A program made the position numbers and the translations under genes. This document shows, in pieces, positions 49,101 through 59,999 of a DNA stretch of 64,000 nucleotides. The number at the start of each line of letters is the position of its first letter. Positions within the stretch are counted from its first letter, which is position 1. Under the pieces are notes generated by a model. The model saw only the letters and a program-made list of their open reading frames with translations, was not told where the DNA came from and ran no database searches. The DNA is from Madurella fahalii (taxonomy: Eukaryota; Ascomycota; Sordariomycetes; Sordariales), in NCBI GenBank assembly GCA_029876055.1, contig CM056879.1, positions 1,550,001 through 1,614,000 on the forward strand, given 5' to 3'.

Positions 49101-49651
49101 GTGACTCCCGCGGCAGTAGATCGAGAGGATGTGTTCGTCGAGTTCTTTTCTGTGATGAAGTTAGACATCTGCAACTTAGCTCTCGACAGGCTGAAGGCCA
49201 GTGGGGATAAAATTACTTGTTCCGGAGCTTGAAATCACAATCCGGACACGGCAGTTCAGCGGGCTGCGGTACTTTGATTTCGACGCCATCTTCATACGGC
49301 TCGAACCTGGCGACTATGCCCTGGACCCGCTCGAGCACGATCTTGTTGGCAGAGTTTGCTGCAGGCGTCGACTCTGGCTTGCTCCGGACTGGTGGGGTCG
49401 TTTGCTGCGCCTTTGGCTGCTCCAGCTTCTTGAGTTCAAGCTCTTTGCCCTTAGGCGACCCATCTTCTGCGTATCGAGCACCGTAGGTGCGTTTGCCCGT
49501 CCGCTTGAGCTGCTCCTGGATTTTGGCGTGTTTGTAGCGGTGGGCTGCAAATTCGGCTCTGTCATCATAGTCAGGGTTAAATTAGTCAACTGTTGATCAG
49601 GAAATAAGCCCACTCCTGTTCGAATTTCTCTTGACAATGTCGGCACTCCAT
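46140..49651 (-). CDS. Multi-zinc-finger/TPR protein
   Basis: Exons (minus): 49651-49614, 49558-49217, 49149-48935, 48869-48835, 48790-48574, 48530-48456, 48403-46140; about 1060 residues. The N-terminus has a C2H2-type finger (CRHCQEKFEQEAEFAAH), then CPDCDFKLRNKKELDEH, CCKCEEKFPSLKAMEEHEATH and a degenerate fourth finger ending ENHYDWH. Exon 7 holds tetratricopeptide-like repeats (EAISYWCDALELSEKLYG, YAQAAPLYRRSLAGRLRING, YRDALPLYRDAI) and a second zinc cluster CAVCRRHTNHLCPDCQ. An acidic D/G tract from a trinucleotide repeat (about 46368-46405) follows. The joint between exons 4 and 5 is one base out of phase, fitting a 2-nt duplication in a CACAC run near 48840. It is probably a nucleic-acid- or protein-binding scaffold; no exact relative recognised. 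It is divergent to the zinc-finger/DUF6594 gene, with which it shares its first finger. Confidence 0.75.
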
Positions 49652-50092
49652 TGCCTAATATCGGTGGCTCTAGAGAACGGATAAAGCGACGCCGTTTTAT
49701 CTCGCCAGGATGTTTTGTTGAAAAGGAACGAAATACCGTCTCTCCCGGGGGTCTAATAGACATGGGAACCCCACGTTATTTGTCTTCCAGCTCTTCGCCA
49801 TCTGTGCGGGATGGGATTGTGGCTGTGAAAAAACAGGTGTGACTTGATCTGCCCTCCTATTGGTTCATTTGGGGAGGGGGAGGGTGGGGTAGTTTGATCC
49901 GGTCAGCTTGCTGCAGCGGCGCAACTACTGGCCGCGGCTGAATCTTGCATCAGGAGAGACGCCAAGTTTCTGAATCAAACCCTGGCTGACCGATTGTGAC
50001 CCTCGTAGCCTTGCGCGGTGCCCAATTCCACACGCGGAAAATCACTATCCAAGTTGAACCAACCTGTGAGCTGCCGATTCAAACTTTAGAGC
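49652..50092. promoter_or_regulatory. Shared divergent promoter region
   Basis: The 441 bp separate the start codons of the zinc-finger/TPR gene (minus) and the zinc-finger/DUF6594 gene (plus). No other gene fits here, so both promoters must overlap or abut in this interval, allowing co-regulation. No clear TATA box was seen. Confidence 0.6.
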
Positions 50093-51358
50093 ATGATGAT
50101 TTGCCGTCACTGTCCAGGGAAAAGGTTTGAAAGCGAGTGAGTGCTACTTGACTCCCGCCGCCAAATGACCAGGGCTGACAACGGCTAGAGCTGAGCTGGA
50201 GGAGCATGCAGCTGAGCATCTGCGCATCCAACAAGCACTTCGCAGACGCGGCCGAACCTATGGCACACGACTGGTGAAAGAAGAACCTGAAGTCCCCTCT
50301 CAGGGACCGATTCTCCCAGTTGCCACTGCCAGCGGAACAACCACCTTTTCATCTGCAACTTCTGTGTCTTCCCCAGCTATCACAAGTGGTACAACAACCA
50401 TTCAAATGGCGGATGATACACACGACCGACTTGCTAGGTTCATGAACAAAGACAACGCGTACCTCATCTTCCGTCGTTTCTCGACCCTGAACATCCGAAA
50501 TATACTGCGGATGCAGACGGAGCTGATCGAGTTGGAGAAAAGGCTGGAGACAGAAACGGAAAAGGCTTCCGGCTCTGGTTCGCTAGAGGACATAATTGAG
50601 GCGCGTCTATCAGCATATAGTAAGCATTTTATACAAAACACCCAAGTTCAGGGGATCCCCGTGTTACTAATGACATCTCCTGGCGACTATCGCCGAAGCA
50701 GACGAAGCGGTGACACAGTATTCTCAACTGTCCAAGCTGGGACGACCGGAGCCCATTCCAATCTCTGACCTGCGCCGCTGGGCGTCGCGAAACATGCCAT
50801 CGGGTAACGTCGAGATCGACTTTCTTGAAGAGAAGGGACATGGTGGGGATGATCTTATGTCCCTTTCGGGCCTTGATTCGAACAAGAACTGGCTTTATCG
50901 CTTAACCGAACAGGTTTCCTGGCGGCTACTTTCCATGGTGAGTGAATCCCCTCTCAGACGCAGAAATGAGACACTGACACGGCGTAATGATGCAGCCAGC
51001 ATTTGGCGGCCGTACCGTCCCCGTTTCCCACACAGGGAAGATCTACCTTTACGACGACGACAACGTCAGGCTCATCATGCGCGCAGTCGTGACAGCGACG
51101 TCGTCCATCTTGCTTTTAGTGCCCATCGGGATTCTCTCGACCGTTGAAGACAGGTCGACGATAATCACCATTGTGGCTCTGTGCTGCACCGCTATGGCTG
51201 TGGTCATGGCGGTTGCTACAGCGTGTCGAGACCATGAGATTATCATGGCTGTGTCTGCGTAAGTGGAGATTTCCCTCACATGTTGTCCGGAAGAACCTAG
51301 CTAACATGTCTGCCGTGCCAGATACGCTGCTGTTCTGATTGTTTTTGCAGATAAATAG
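50093..51358 (+). CDS. Zinc-finger/DUF6594 membrane protein
   Basis: Exons 50093-50136, 50189-50619, 50699-50937, 50996-51258, 51322-51358 join in frame to 337 residues. The N-terminus is a C2H2-type finger (CRHCPGKRFESEAELEEH), followed by a Ser/Thr linker. A DUF6594 core starts near LARFMNKDNAYLIFRRFSTL, which is the family's usual opening, and continues with LRRWASRNM. The C-terminus has three hydrophobic helices (TSSILLLVPIGILST, TIITIVALCCTAMAVVMAVATA, YAAVLIVFADK), as in other DUF6594 proteins. Splice signals are good throughout (GTGAGT, GTAAGC, GTGAGT, GTAAGT). A zinc finger fused to DUF6594 is unusual to my knowledge. The membrane tail suggests an endomembrane or plasma-membrane protein whose finger faces the cytosol. 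Confidence 0.82.
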
Positions 51359-53510
51359 CAACTGGCATCAGGTATAGCATGTCACGGAGTGTTAATAGAG
51401 GTGATTGTCTGTTATTAGGTTGAATGGCGGTTGCTGAACTTTGACTATCTATTCCTAAGGGACTACTTCCAATCTTATCAGTATAATTAATAGCGATGGT
51501 CCTATAAGTTAGGTTAATTTCCAATTACTTAGCACTACTTCTAAAACAAAGTTAGCATAGTATCTTCACAGATTACAATACTAGATACGAGAATCAGTCC
51601 CAGGCAACTCCTTTTTTATACTTTTTAGGTACTGATTATCAAAGTCCCGGAGGATAACTGATTCGCGCTTGGTGCCGCCGGTAGTCGGTCCCGTAGCATC
51701 TACTAGCTCGGGGGCCGGGCCGCGGCCAACGGCAATGTCGGATATGGTAGCTAGATTTACGAGGGCTTGGTGAAAGATCTCATCTGAAACAAAACCTGTA
51801 GATCCAGCTACGGCCAATTTTAATGGAGGGCGATATTCTGGAACGTCGACTTCTTCTATTGCACAAAATGCGACGACGCTGGGTTCAGGTTCGGAAACCT
51901 CGGAAGGTAAAATGGTAGGTAGTGGGTGGGAGAAGAAGCTGAGAAACTAAAAGAAGGGAGATCCAGACTAAATAGCTATTAGGATCCAGATAGGTTCCAC
52001 GTGCTAGTAAACCTCAAGTTGTTGAAGATTGGAAGTAGGTTTTCGAGGCCAATGGGATCGCCCTAGTGGTAAAAGGTTTATATGGGCTGGGCGAGGGCAA
52101 GGTCGTCGTGGCCGAGTTTGGAGGAGCTAGTACAAGGCAGTACAAATGGGGAAACTTCACGCAGTACCAGCCGATGCTGCCCAAGGCCGCGAAAAGATAC
52201 TAGTGATCCTGCACAGAGATCCATACGATCTCAATGCGTTAGGAGAGATGGTGCGTGGATTTTCAGTGCACGCACAAGACTCCCATAGCCGGTTGAGTGA
52301 CTTCCTGGTCGTCTGGCAGTTCACAGACGGACGTTCGGCCGCTCGAAGAGGACTGGACGGTAGTCACAGGGCAATTATGGTAAGACAGCCCTTTAAGCCT
52401 GGACGGCCTGAAAAACAAGCAAGGGACAGTTGGATCTGTAGGATATATTAATATAGCATGCTTCCTATACAGGAACTAGCAAATGCAATCTCAAACTTCT
52501 ATCAGGGGAGCATCTTATCAACAGCAATCATTCCCTGTCGTCCCCTAAGTAGCGCGCATCAACGTAGAAACGGGTAGGACCACCTATCAAATCCATACGT
52601 ATAGAAGGATACTAGGAGAACTTTGTGAACTTATCTCGCTGATTTTATGCCGTCCTTTTCCTGTAGCGATCCGAGCGATGTCTTTCAGCCTCTCTTTATA
52701 AATCTCAACAATTCTGCCCAGGAGGGCTCTGACTGAAAGGATATCAATGTCTTGGACGGCCGCGATATTTATTCGAGGAACTTGTCCAGGCAGCTGGATA
52801 CTACCCAGATGTCAGCAAGCTTTAGATCCCGCCGCTGGGATAATAAAGTGTCCAAAGCACCTAGCAAGCCAAGGAGCATGGGGGACCGTCCTCGCAGGAG
52901 GGGGTGCGCGGCGTGTAGGATGGTCTCCGTGTACTACGATAGTACAGGATCCGCTTCGTGATATGAAAATGGTATTGATTATATATCTGCGTCCTGCTCC
53001 AAGGTGGTTGCAAGGCATCCGTTGACAAGAGGAAACGATCTGCGATACCGAGGCTGCTTCTAGCCACCACATGTACACCCCTCCTCTACGTCTGCACAGG
53101 TGTCAAGGGACTGATAGTCCCGGTGCTTATACACTCCCAAGGGCGCTCCGGATCCGTTCCGGGCTTGAGAAGGTGACCAGTATCCCGCTTATCTTGGGTT
53201 GCTTGCAACTCCGCCCCCACTAAGCCAGAAATAGGGAAGGGCACAAAACCGCTAATCCGGAACGGCCGCCCGCCGTGCGAAGTTGCACGAGAACCGGCCT
53301 TGTGACGTTCCCCCTCAATGCCCCCTAATCGAGCTAGCTTGTTTTGCTGGGTCGCTGTAAGTGGTGGGAGGTTATGTTCTCCGTTCTGAACTTCCGGGAA
53401 CACGGGCAGAGGGTTTGAGTCCGATTCCTTGTTCACGCCTCGCACTCGCCAGCGAAGAAAGAGCGCGAACTAGTTTCTCAATCCTCCCTCAGGTCACTCC
53501 ATCTAGCGCG
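51359..53510. other. AT-rich gene-poor region with coding relics
   Basis: About 2.2 kb. A minus-strand frame (about 51950-51581) reads protein-like, including EEVDVPEYRPPLKLAVAG and RDFDNQYLKSIKKELPGTD, without an ATG or splice partner I can identify. Another minus frame near 52815-52630 reads DIDILSVRALLGRIVEIYKE. A plus frame near 52146-52451 is also open. None is assigned. Together they suggest decayed genes. Confidence 0.4.
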
Positions 53511-54083
53511 ATGCAGTCCTCACGCGTCGATAGTCACGGGATAATTCGGGTCAGGCGAACCGTTGAGATAACGGTGCAATGTCCGTTCATTCACATTTAC
53601 TACAAACAGCAACGATCGGGGGGCGTGCTGTGCCCGGTCTCTGAAATCAACTTCAGTCAGAATACCAGTTCGACGGGGTCGGGAGATAGCGATAGTGGCT
53701 CGTCTTACGGGCCTCCTTGCACACCCCCAACTGAGAGCGGCGCCAACTTAATGGAACCCACGGAGGATGAGAGCGTCACCTCTAACCCGGATCCGTAGGA
53801 TTATCTGGAACTCCCATCTCCTGATTCTACTGGCAGTTTTGGCAGTTCCATCGACACATCGACAGCGTTGCAGGGTGCATACGATAATGGATACGAGGCA
53901 CCACGGCAGTGTATCTGGACAGTTGAGATAAGAGGAGGAGTAGTTGAGCAAGAGATTAATATAAATAATGATGGGGTCTGTCTTCAGAAATTCTGGCTGG
54001 CGCGTTATGCAGCGATGGAGCACCAGGCGAGCAGCTGTCTATCCAACTTTCTCCCGCCATACTCTGCGCCGAAATACCATTGA
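53511..54083 (+). pseudogene. Unknown protein frame interrupted by one TAG
   Basis: From ATG 53511 a frame runs for 95 codons, ends at TAG (53796-53798), then continues in the same frame for another 94 codons to 54083. Both halves have the same acidic/Ser-rich character (GSGDSDSGSSYGPP before, DSTGSFGSSIDTSTALQG after), so they look like one protein broken by a single nonsense change. A CAG-to-TAG change would be of the CpA-to-TpA type made by RIP. An intron removing the stop is possible but no good pair was found. Function unknown. Confidence 0.35.
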
Positions 54084-56154
54084 TAAGGTGGCAATTCTGA
54101 CATCTCCAGACCATTTACAAGTAACCTGGAATAGGCAAACTCCCAACGTACCTTATCCGACAATAAACCTCCTTTTCCAGGACTCAACTATTTTAATACC
54201 AGCTGCGAACTATCCGTTATGTTCTTTACCAACCTGGAAAGCCCTCTCTGCCCACTCCCCCTGATTCTGATGTTGCCATTATCGTCTATATACGTCGACT
54301 ACGGGCAGTCCTATATCGACTTCACTTAATCCTATGCCTTAACCACCATCATTGGGGAGAGCCCTGCATGCTAGAGGCCTTTGTACCCTACGCTCGTCAC
54401 ACACTGTCCGGCCAATTATCCCGTAAGGTTCATATTCCCAGTATCCAGCAATTCTCTTGCCTCAAATTTGGCTGCGTGTTGTTTTTTTATGCCTGTACGG
54501 TGCCAGCGCAAGACGGGTTGCTCGGCTGCTGGGCATGGCGATATATAGCTAGTAGGTGAATTCAGCATTTTGGTCCTCCCGCCACAGAAATCTTGATCGG
54601 AAACTTCATGTCCAAAGCTTCTGTATCACTAGAACGTCATGTTCACTCTTCTCCATTCACGCCCAACCCCCTTTGATGGCTCTCTGTGACTTCGGTACTT
54701 TGTCCTTCGCAGCTGCAGCAAGGGATAACTGCATTCCATGGTACACTAGAGCCTACCTTCCGGTGACCGGATGCAATGGTCGACACCTTGCAGACCCGTT
54801 CCCACTCAGGCACTGACGTTTCTTTGACTTATTAGATCATCACACGGGGTCTACGGGGAACTGACCCAACTATGTGCAACCGACTCCGAGCAGATGAACC
54901 AACATCAGCCAAGCGTCTTATCGTCCCACGGAGGCCAGGTCTCTCGGACGCCGGTTGGTTTTATAAACCGTGATCCGTATTGTACATGATTGCCCCTGGT
55001 GCTCTATCATGCCGGTTATTTCGTCTATCTTGGATGTGTATAGGCCCATTCAAAATGACTCTTCCAGGGTTGATCATCGTGTTTAGCAAAGCTCAAAACT
55101 TCACCACACCCCCCTAATAAAGCCAACGATAAGTTGTCTGTTATGCACAGCCGGATTAAGGAATGCCCCAAACAACTTGACGAAGCTGGTCAGCAGCGTT
55201 TTAATACCAAGATGTAAGCACATTTCCCTAGATGAACCTCGCGGTTTACCTCTTTATACATGATATTGGAATGAATACCTCCAGAACCAGTTGCTTTCCG
55301 AGAAGGACGAAGCCATGTTGTCCCTCTGCGTTCTTGAGACAGTCCTCGGCATTGAACGGGTTCCAGAATATACCCGTGATGGACTCCTTAAAGAACCTGA
55401 AATCCAGCGTATACTCAGCGAGAAGGACCTGGGGGACACAATACGTCCCAAATAGGGACTACTAAGCGGCGACACGAGGCACATGCATCACAACTCCAAG
55501 TTCGGTGGGTTATTACCTTGGGTCTCTGCATAGAGTCGTGATGTCCGCGCCATGCCGGAGCAGGAGATTATTGCTGTTCCAGCAGTTCCCACCGCCCGGG
55601 AGCTTCTCCCAGGAAAGCCTAGTGAAATGGCTCAGAAACACACATATATACCCATATCTACTGAACAAGGGGAGGGGCAAAGACAGGCGAGGCCGCGCAA
55701 TCATAAAAGCATTTCCTGCAACCCAGAGAAACTCAAAACGACATCGACAAATGGAAGTTCCTCTAATCGGGGGAGACCACTCCGCAAATCATTAAGGCAA
55801 AGCACACAATTTGGCGAACAACAAGTGCGAAAGATGTGCATGATTGATTAGATCCTGTAAAAGTGGACAACGGCTTAGACGGCCTTACTTGAGTATGAGA
55901 GTAAAAAAGTAGATACCCTTATCCCGACTTGAGTCCCCAGATCCCAGGGGACAAGTTTCCCCAACTCGATAGGCGGGGTGGAAAATCAATATTGACAAGC
56001 AAGAGGAAATATTAGTAAAAGAAAGCTATATAACTTAGCTGCAAAGGAACGGAAGACTTTTCGCTAATAAAATACGATTCCCCGCAAATACTTTAGATAC
56101 AGGGATGGGATCGCATATTGATGGTAATAAGGCCTGCCCTGTGACTGACCTTTG
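54084..56154. other. AT-rich gene-poor region
   Basis: About 2.1 kb. A coding-like stretch near 55272-55456 (plus) includes QLLSEKDEAMLSLCVLETV and PEIQRILSEKDLGDTIRP; upstream at 55143 an ATG opens a frame ending at a GTAAGC donor (55214), but no acceptor joins them in frame. Everything else is short frames. Confidence 0.4.
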
Positions 56155-58008
56155 CTATATAGCCTCTGGCTCGGAAACAAACTTGACAACAGTGAAATAC
56201 TTAATCGGATCCATCCTCCAGCGCGATCCATCAGTGACTTGTTCTTTACTCTTCACCTCTTTGGCCAGCTCACTCTCGCTAAGCAGCCGCGCGAAACTTT
56301 CCAAGGTAGCCGGCTCTTCAGCTAAGTACGTTCTCCCGTGACGGGCATGAACGTGTCCATACACCAGCACCGTCAAAGCCAAAACCGCCCCAAGAATCGC
56401 GAAAATCACATACGCAACCCAGTTCACCACAAACAACCGAGTCAGCTCTCTCCCCAGAAACCCCGTCTGGATTTCCGTCCTACCATTTCCTAGCCCTACC
56501 AGTCCACCCGTTGCCATTGCCATCGTGTACACCGAGGAAAACACATCCGAAATAGAATCCGCCAGAACATCTCCGTCCACCACCAAAGACGTGTCTGTGC
56601 TGCTTGCGCTGCCATAGCCGTCCCCATTTTGCCGTTGTATGGCGCGGTAGAGGACCAGCGCTCCAAAGTCACTTGTCTTCCACGCCGTTTGTGACGAGAA
56701 GGACTGCGAGCTGAAGAGTTTCCGCTCGAAAAGAGGCCAGGACCCGCGCCAGTCGTCGCGCGCGTCACGGGCCGGGCTGGTCGGGCGGAACTGTTGGACT
56801 CGCCAACCGGCACCTGTGCCCGGGGTGCCTTCAAGGGACTGAAGGACAGAGATGGTGAGATCGCCTTCCGTGCTCTGGTATTTGACGATGCAGGACACCA
56901 CGCTCGTGTTGGCGAGGAACGTGGGCGGCGACGACTCGGAAAAGCTTCCATAAATGAAGACAAGCCGGCCGTGTTGAGCAGCAGCACCGCATGTGGTTAT
57001 GGTTGATGTGCTGAGGTATGCGCCCTCGCCTTGGATGACGGTCATGTCTTGCTGCCAGGGACAGCCTTGATCGATAGCTGTGAAGCGCAGATCGACCACG
57101 ACATTGGGTGGGGAAGTTTGGGACCTGGCACTGACCTGATAGTCCTTATTCGGGTCCAGGACCGAGCAATCGAGCTCCGCTGAGTGGCCAATAGTGCGAG
57201 CGGTAAGGGAGGTGCTGTTTATGCGCATTTCGGAGGTGAGGTTAACAGGATAAAAAGGACGAAAGGCATATTCCCGGTCGGTCCACGGGACTTGGCCTGC
57301 TCCGTACAGGAGCATCGCTGTAGCTGTGTCGATGATGGCGCGGCTGTCCATGGAAGCGCTCATGGCGGCTAGGTCGAAGGTCCTGTTGAAGATGACCGAA
57401 GCCTGCTGAGCGAACAGGGCTGGCTTTGCGAGAAACAGTGAAGACGACAGAGGGGGCAGCACGCTGGACAACAGCTTCCCTAGCTCCACAAGCCCAACAA
57501 CCCAATGATAATTTTTAAATGCCAGCCGTATTCTGCAGGCTATGAACTGTGTTCTGTACGAGAGCGCGACTGTCTGTCGCGCCGTCCCACCGTGAGGCGC
57601 CGCTAAGTCGATAAACGGCTGGCGCTCCGAAGTAGAGCTGACAATCTCACCCCAGAACATATTGAGCAGGGTGAATGCACCAGTGGGTAGGGTTGTCCAC
57701 AGAAGGTGCAGCGCGTTGAAGCCAAGCACGGTGAGGTATCCCTCAATGGTGGTGAAGCCGTTTGCCCTCTGAGATCGGACTAGCAAGCCAATTATCATCC
57801 CAATCATTCCTAAGACCATGGCGGCAAAGAGGCCTAGAGACCATGGTTTGAGGGGAATTGGAAACCATTCCTGTCGTGGGCCGTGTCCGGGTTCTTCCGT
57901 CGGGTTTGGATGTTCATGTGAATGGGGGCTGGCTCCATGTCCACTGCGTTCGGCTGCGACATCTGACGGTGGCTGAGCCGAATCACTGCCAACATTGTCA
58001 TTTGCCAT
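56155..58008 (-). CDS. DUF3433 multi-pass membrane protein
   Basis: Single exon, 617 residues, start MANDNVGSDSAQPP. After a hydrophilic, His/Pro-rich N-terminus comes FPIPLKPWSLGLFAAMVLGM, the motif-rich first membrane segment. A second helix pair (YLTVLGFNALHLLWTTLP) follows, then a long extracellular domain with many NxS/T sequons and cysteines. The protein ends with a last membrane helix (VAYVIFAILGAVLALTVLVYG) and a cytosolic Ser/Glu-rich tail. This is the layout of the fungal DUF3433 family, of unknown function. The frame is intact. It lies divergent to the Cys-rich wall protein gene about 0.5 kb away. Confidence 0.82.
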   Translation of the reverse strand: MANDNVGSDSAQPPSDVAAERSGHGASPHSHEHPNPTEEPGHGPRQEWFPIPLKPWSLGLFAAMVLGMIGMIIGLLVRSQRANGFTTIEGYLTVLGFNALHLLWTTLPTGAFTLLNMFWGEIVSSTSERQPFIDLAAPHGGTARQTVALSYRTQFIACRIRLAFKNYHWVVGLVELGKLLSSVLPPLSSSLFLAKPALFAQQASVIFNRTFDLAAMSASMDSRAIIDTATAMLLYGAGQVPWTDREYAFRPFYPVNLTSEMRINSTSLTARTIGHSAELDCSVLDPNKDYQVSARSQTSPPNVVVDLRFTAIDQGCPWQQDMTVIQGEGAYLSTSTITTCGAAAQHGRLVFIYGSFSESSPPTFLANTSVVSCIVKYQSTEGDLTISVLQSLEGTPGTGAGWRVQQFRPTSPARDARDDWRGSWPLFERKLFSSQSFSSQTAWKTSDFGALVLYRAIQRQNGDGYGSASSTDTSLVVDGDVLADSISDVFSSVYTMAMATGGLVGLGNGRTEIQTGFLGRELTRLFVVNWVAYVIFAILGAVLALTVLVYGHVHARHGRTYLAEEPATLESFARLLSESELAKEVKSKEQVTDGSRWRMDPIKYFTVVKFVSEPEAI

Positions 58009-58522
58009 ATTAGATAAAGGTAATGGGTGTCAATATCTCTCTTGAGCTGACATAAACGACGGGGAAGACTGAAGGACGGGGGTGATGGGCAGCACGCCAG
58101 ACAACAATACTTTGGCTTGTCTTCCATTGGCATGCCGAGCCTCTGGCATATGGTCTCCGTGGAGTCCCGTTCTTTTGCCTGTTCCCAAACAACAATGAAC
58201 CAATCGGTGTTGAGCTTCATGTGGTGTCACCTGTGGGTGAGCAGTTTCCGGGTTTCATGAGCTTGTGGCTGACTTGGCATCACCGAGTGCCAATCCAAGA
58301 GGTTGCTCAGACCTGGGCATGCTCATGCCAAGGCGGGAAACGCCGCGATACATCGTCCATGGCAAAAGCCTTGGTCAAGTCTCAGAAGAAGGGTGGATAT
58401 ATATATATCCGTCATCTGCCTGGGTCTGGCCTTCGCAGCACCCTAGGCTCTTGACTTGGGAGGTTCACAATATGCCACCGAGCACTTCGCACTTATAGGA
58501 GGCTGAAGACACCATACCTACC
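58009..58522. other. Divergent intergenic region
   Basis: About 0.5 kb between the DUF3433 gene (minus) and the Cys-rich gene (plus). An (AT) run near 58399-58408 is visible. A short upstream exon of the Cys-rich gene could lie here but was not identified. Confidence 0.4.
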
Positions 58523-59498
58523 TTGATCATATCTACAGTTGATATTTCTCCAGCGGCCATGGCAATGTATTATCCCCGGCACTTCTTCGGCTCTCGGGCG
58601 GGGAGCCTTCTTCGCCGACAGAACTTTGACCCAGCCACGATGTGCTTGCCAGGTACTATCACGAGCCTCCCAAACTGCGACAATCTGGCGGTCATGCAGA
58701 CCCGTATCCAAGAACTCCGCAATCAGCAGGTCTCAGACGAGGAGCTGGCCAGATACCTCTGCACGCAAGACATTCTTAACGCACATGTTGGGTAGGTCAT
58801 CTCTATACCGTTGTCGATCCTCTTGCTGGGGAGGCAATGTTTAACGGCGCCAAAACCGTCAGCTGCAAGAACGATATCCGCCAGTGTATGCTCACGACTG
58901 AATTTGATGCCGGGTGGGATACCACAATTGCCGAGTGGAACGAAGCCTGCCGGCCTTACTTCACAGCCACCCCGACCACGCCAGCTGATATTCCCCTAAC
59001 TGCGACCCACGACGGGGGGAGCTGTCAGTCGGCATTCAATCTTTGCATGATGTGGGACGCGGCAGACTCGTCTTGCTCTAGCTCCCACACATCCTTGGCA
59101 GAGCTGTCGTCATGCCTCTGTCGTAGCGACATCATTGCCTTCGCATCTAAATGCGAGGTTGATGGCTCGGTGAGCTGTTACAGGCAGACACCGAATCCTG
59201 CTTCGATGTGGGGCGCCATTTACTGCTCTGTGACGCCGACGATACCGTCGGCTACGGGCGGCGGGCCTTTCATCCCAATAACCGGGCCTACGACGGTGAG
59301 TTTTGAGCGCTCCTAATCCAAAACGCAATATGAACTAATTTTGACCGTCGTTCAACGGGCATAAAGGCCAAGCCAACTAGTCCCTTCCCCAGCCCGACCT
59401 CCCCAATCCCACGCCCGACCTCAGGGGCTAACGGACACTCCAGGAATCTCCAGTTTGCTATTGCCACATTGTGCATCTCATTTCTTCTCTACGTGTAA
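58523..59498 (+). CDS. Cys-rich GPI-type surface protein
   Basis: Exons about 58523-58792, 58834-59295 and 59367-59498. The protein has many cysteines in a spaced pattern (TMCLPG, PNCDNL, YLCTQD, VSCKNDIRQCM, NEACRPYF, GSCQSAFNLC, SSCLCRSD, VSCYRQ), then a Ser/Pro/Thr linker and a C-terminal hydrophobic tail (LQFAIATLCISFLLYV) typical of GPI signals. It resembles fungal Cys-rich wall or adhesion proteins, without being a clear CFEM. The frame between exons 1 and 2 does not match with the best donor (GTAGGT at 58793), so an indel or an unusual splice site must be assumed. No convincing signal peptide is found at the 58523 or 58559 start, so the true N-terminus may lie in an unseen upstream exon. 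Confidence 0.6.
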
Positions 59499-59960
59499 AT
59501 CAGAAGAGGCCCAAGGTGTGGGGTGAGCATAGATAAGGTAGGTACTTATGGGTGCAAGGGTCATACGCGCGGAATTAGGGAGTGTAACTCCTTAGCCATT
59601 CTCCTAGGTTAAGGAAAGTGGATAGATCCCACTTGATGTCACCGGCTGGCCGGACCGGTTCTGCTACACCAGACGTGAGCAATGGTCATACGTGGGCGGG
59701 AATAATTATGATACCTTAAAATCGATATCTAGACTCCATACAGTTAAGATGCCTCCCTGACGACGGTGCTCGAGCACAGAAGGCGGAAAATTTTTCTAGA
59801 ACGCCTACAGTTTTCTTTTGCCACAGGCCCACTTGCTTGTACGCTCCGGATCTGCCGAACCTCCAGTTCAAGCGGATGGCGACCACTTGTTGTTTATGGA
59901 CAGTCCGAGCGGGAATCTCAATCCGACTTCCGCAGACTCAACCATGCTAGGAAGCCACGT
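59499..59960. other. Intergenic region
   Basis: About 0.5 kb between the Cys-rich gene and the DUF3425 relic. No gene seen; frames from 59766 onward are mostly non-coding here. Confidence 0.4.
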
Positions 59961-59975
59961 TACTTCTTCTTCAAT

Positions 59976-59995
59976 AACAACAACAACAACAACAA
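59976..59995. repeat. (AAC) microsatellite
   Basis: About six to seven AAC/CAA units in tandem (aacaacaacaac...), inside the relic gene region. Length polymorphism is expected. Confidence 0.7.
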
Positions 59996-59999
59996 TGTT

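Noticed and set aside
53390..53450. A tRNA B-box-like stretch (GGGTTTGAGTCC)
   Set aside because: No matching A box or cloverleaf could be built around it.
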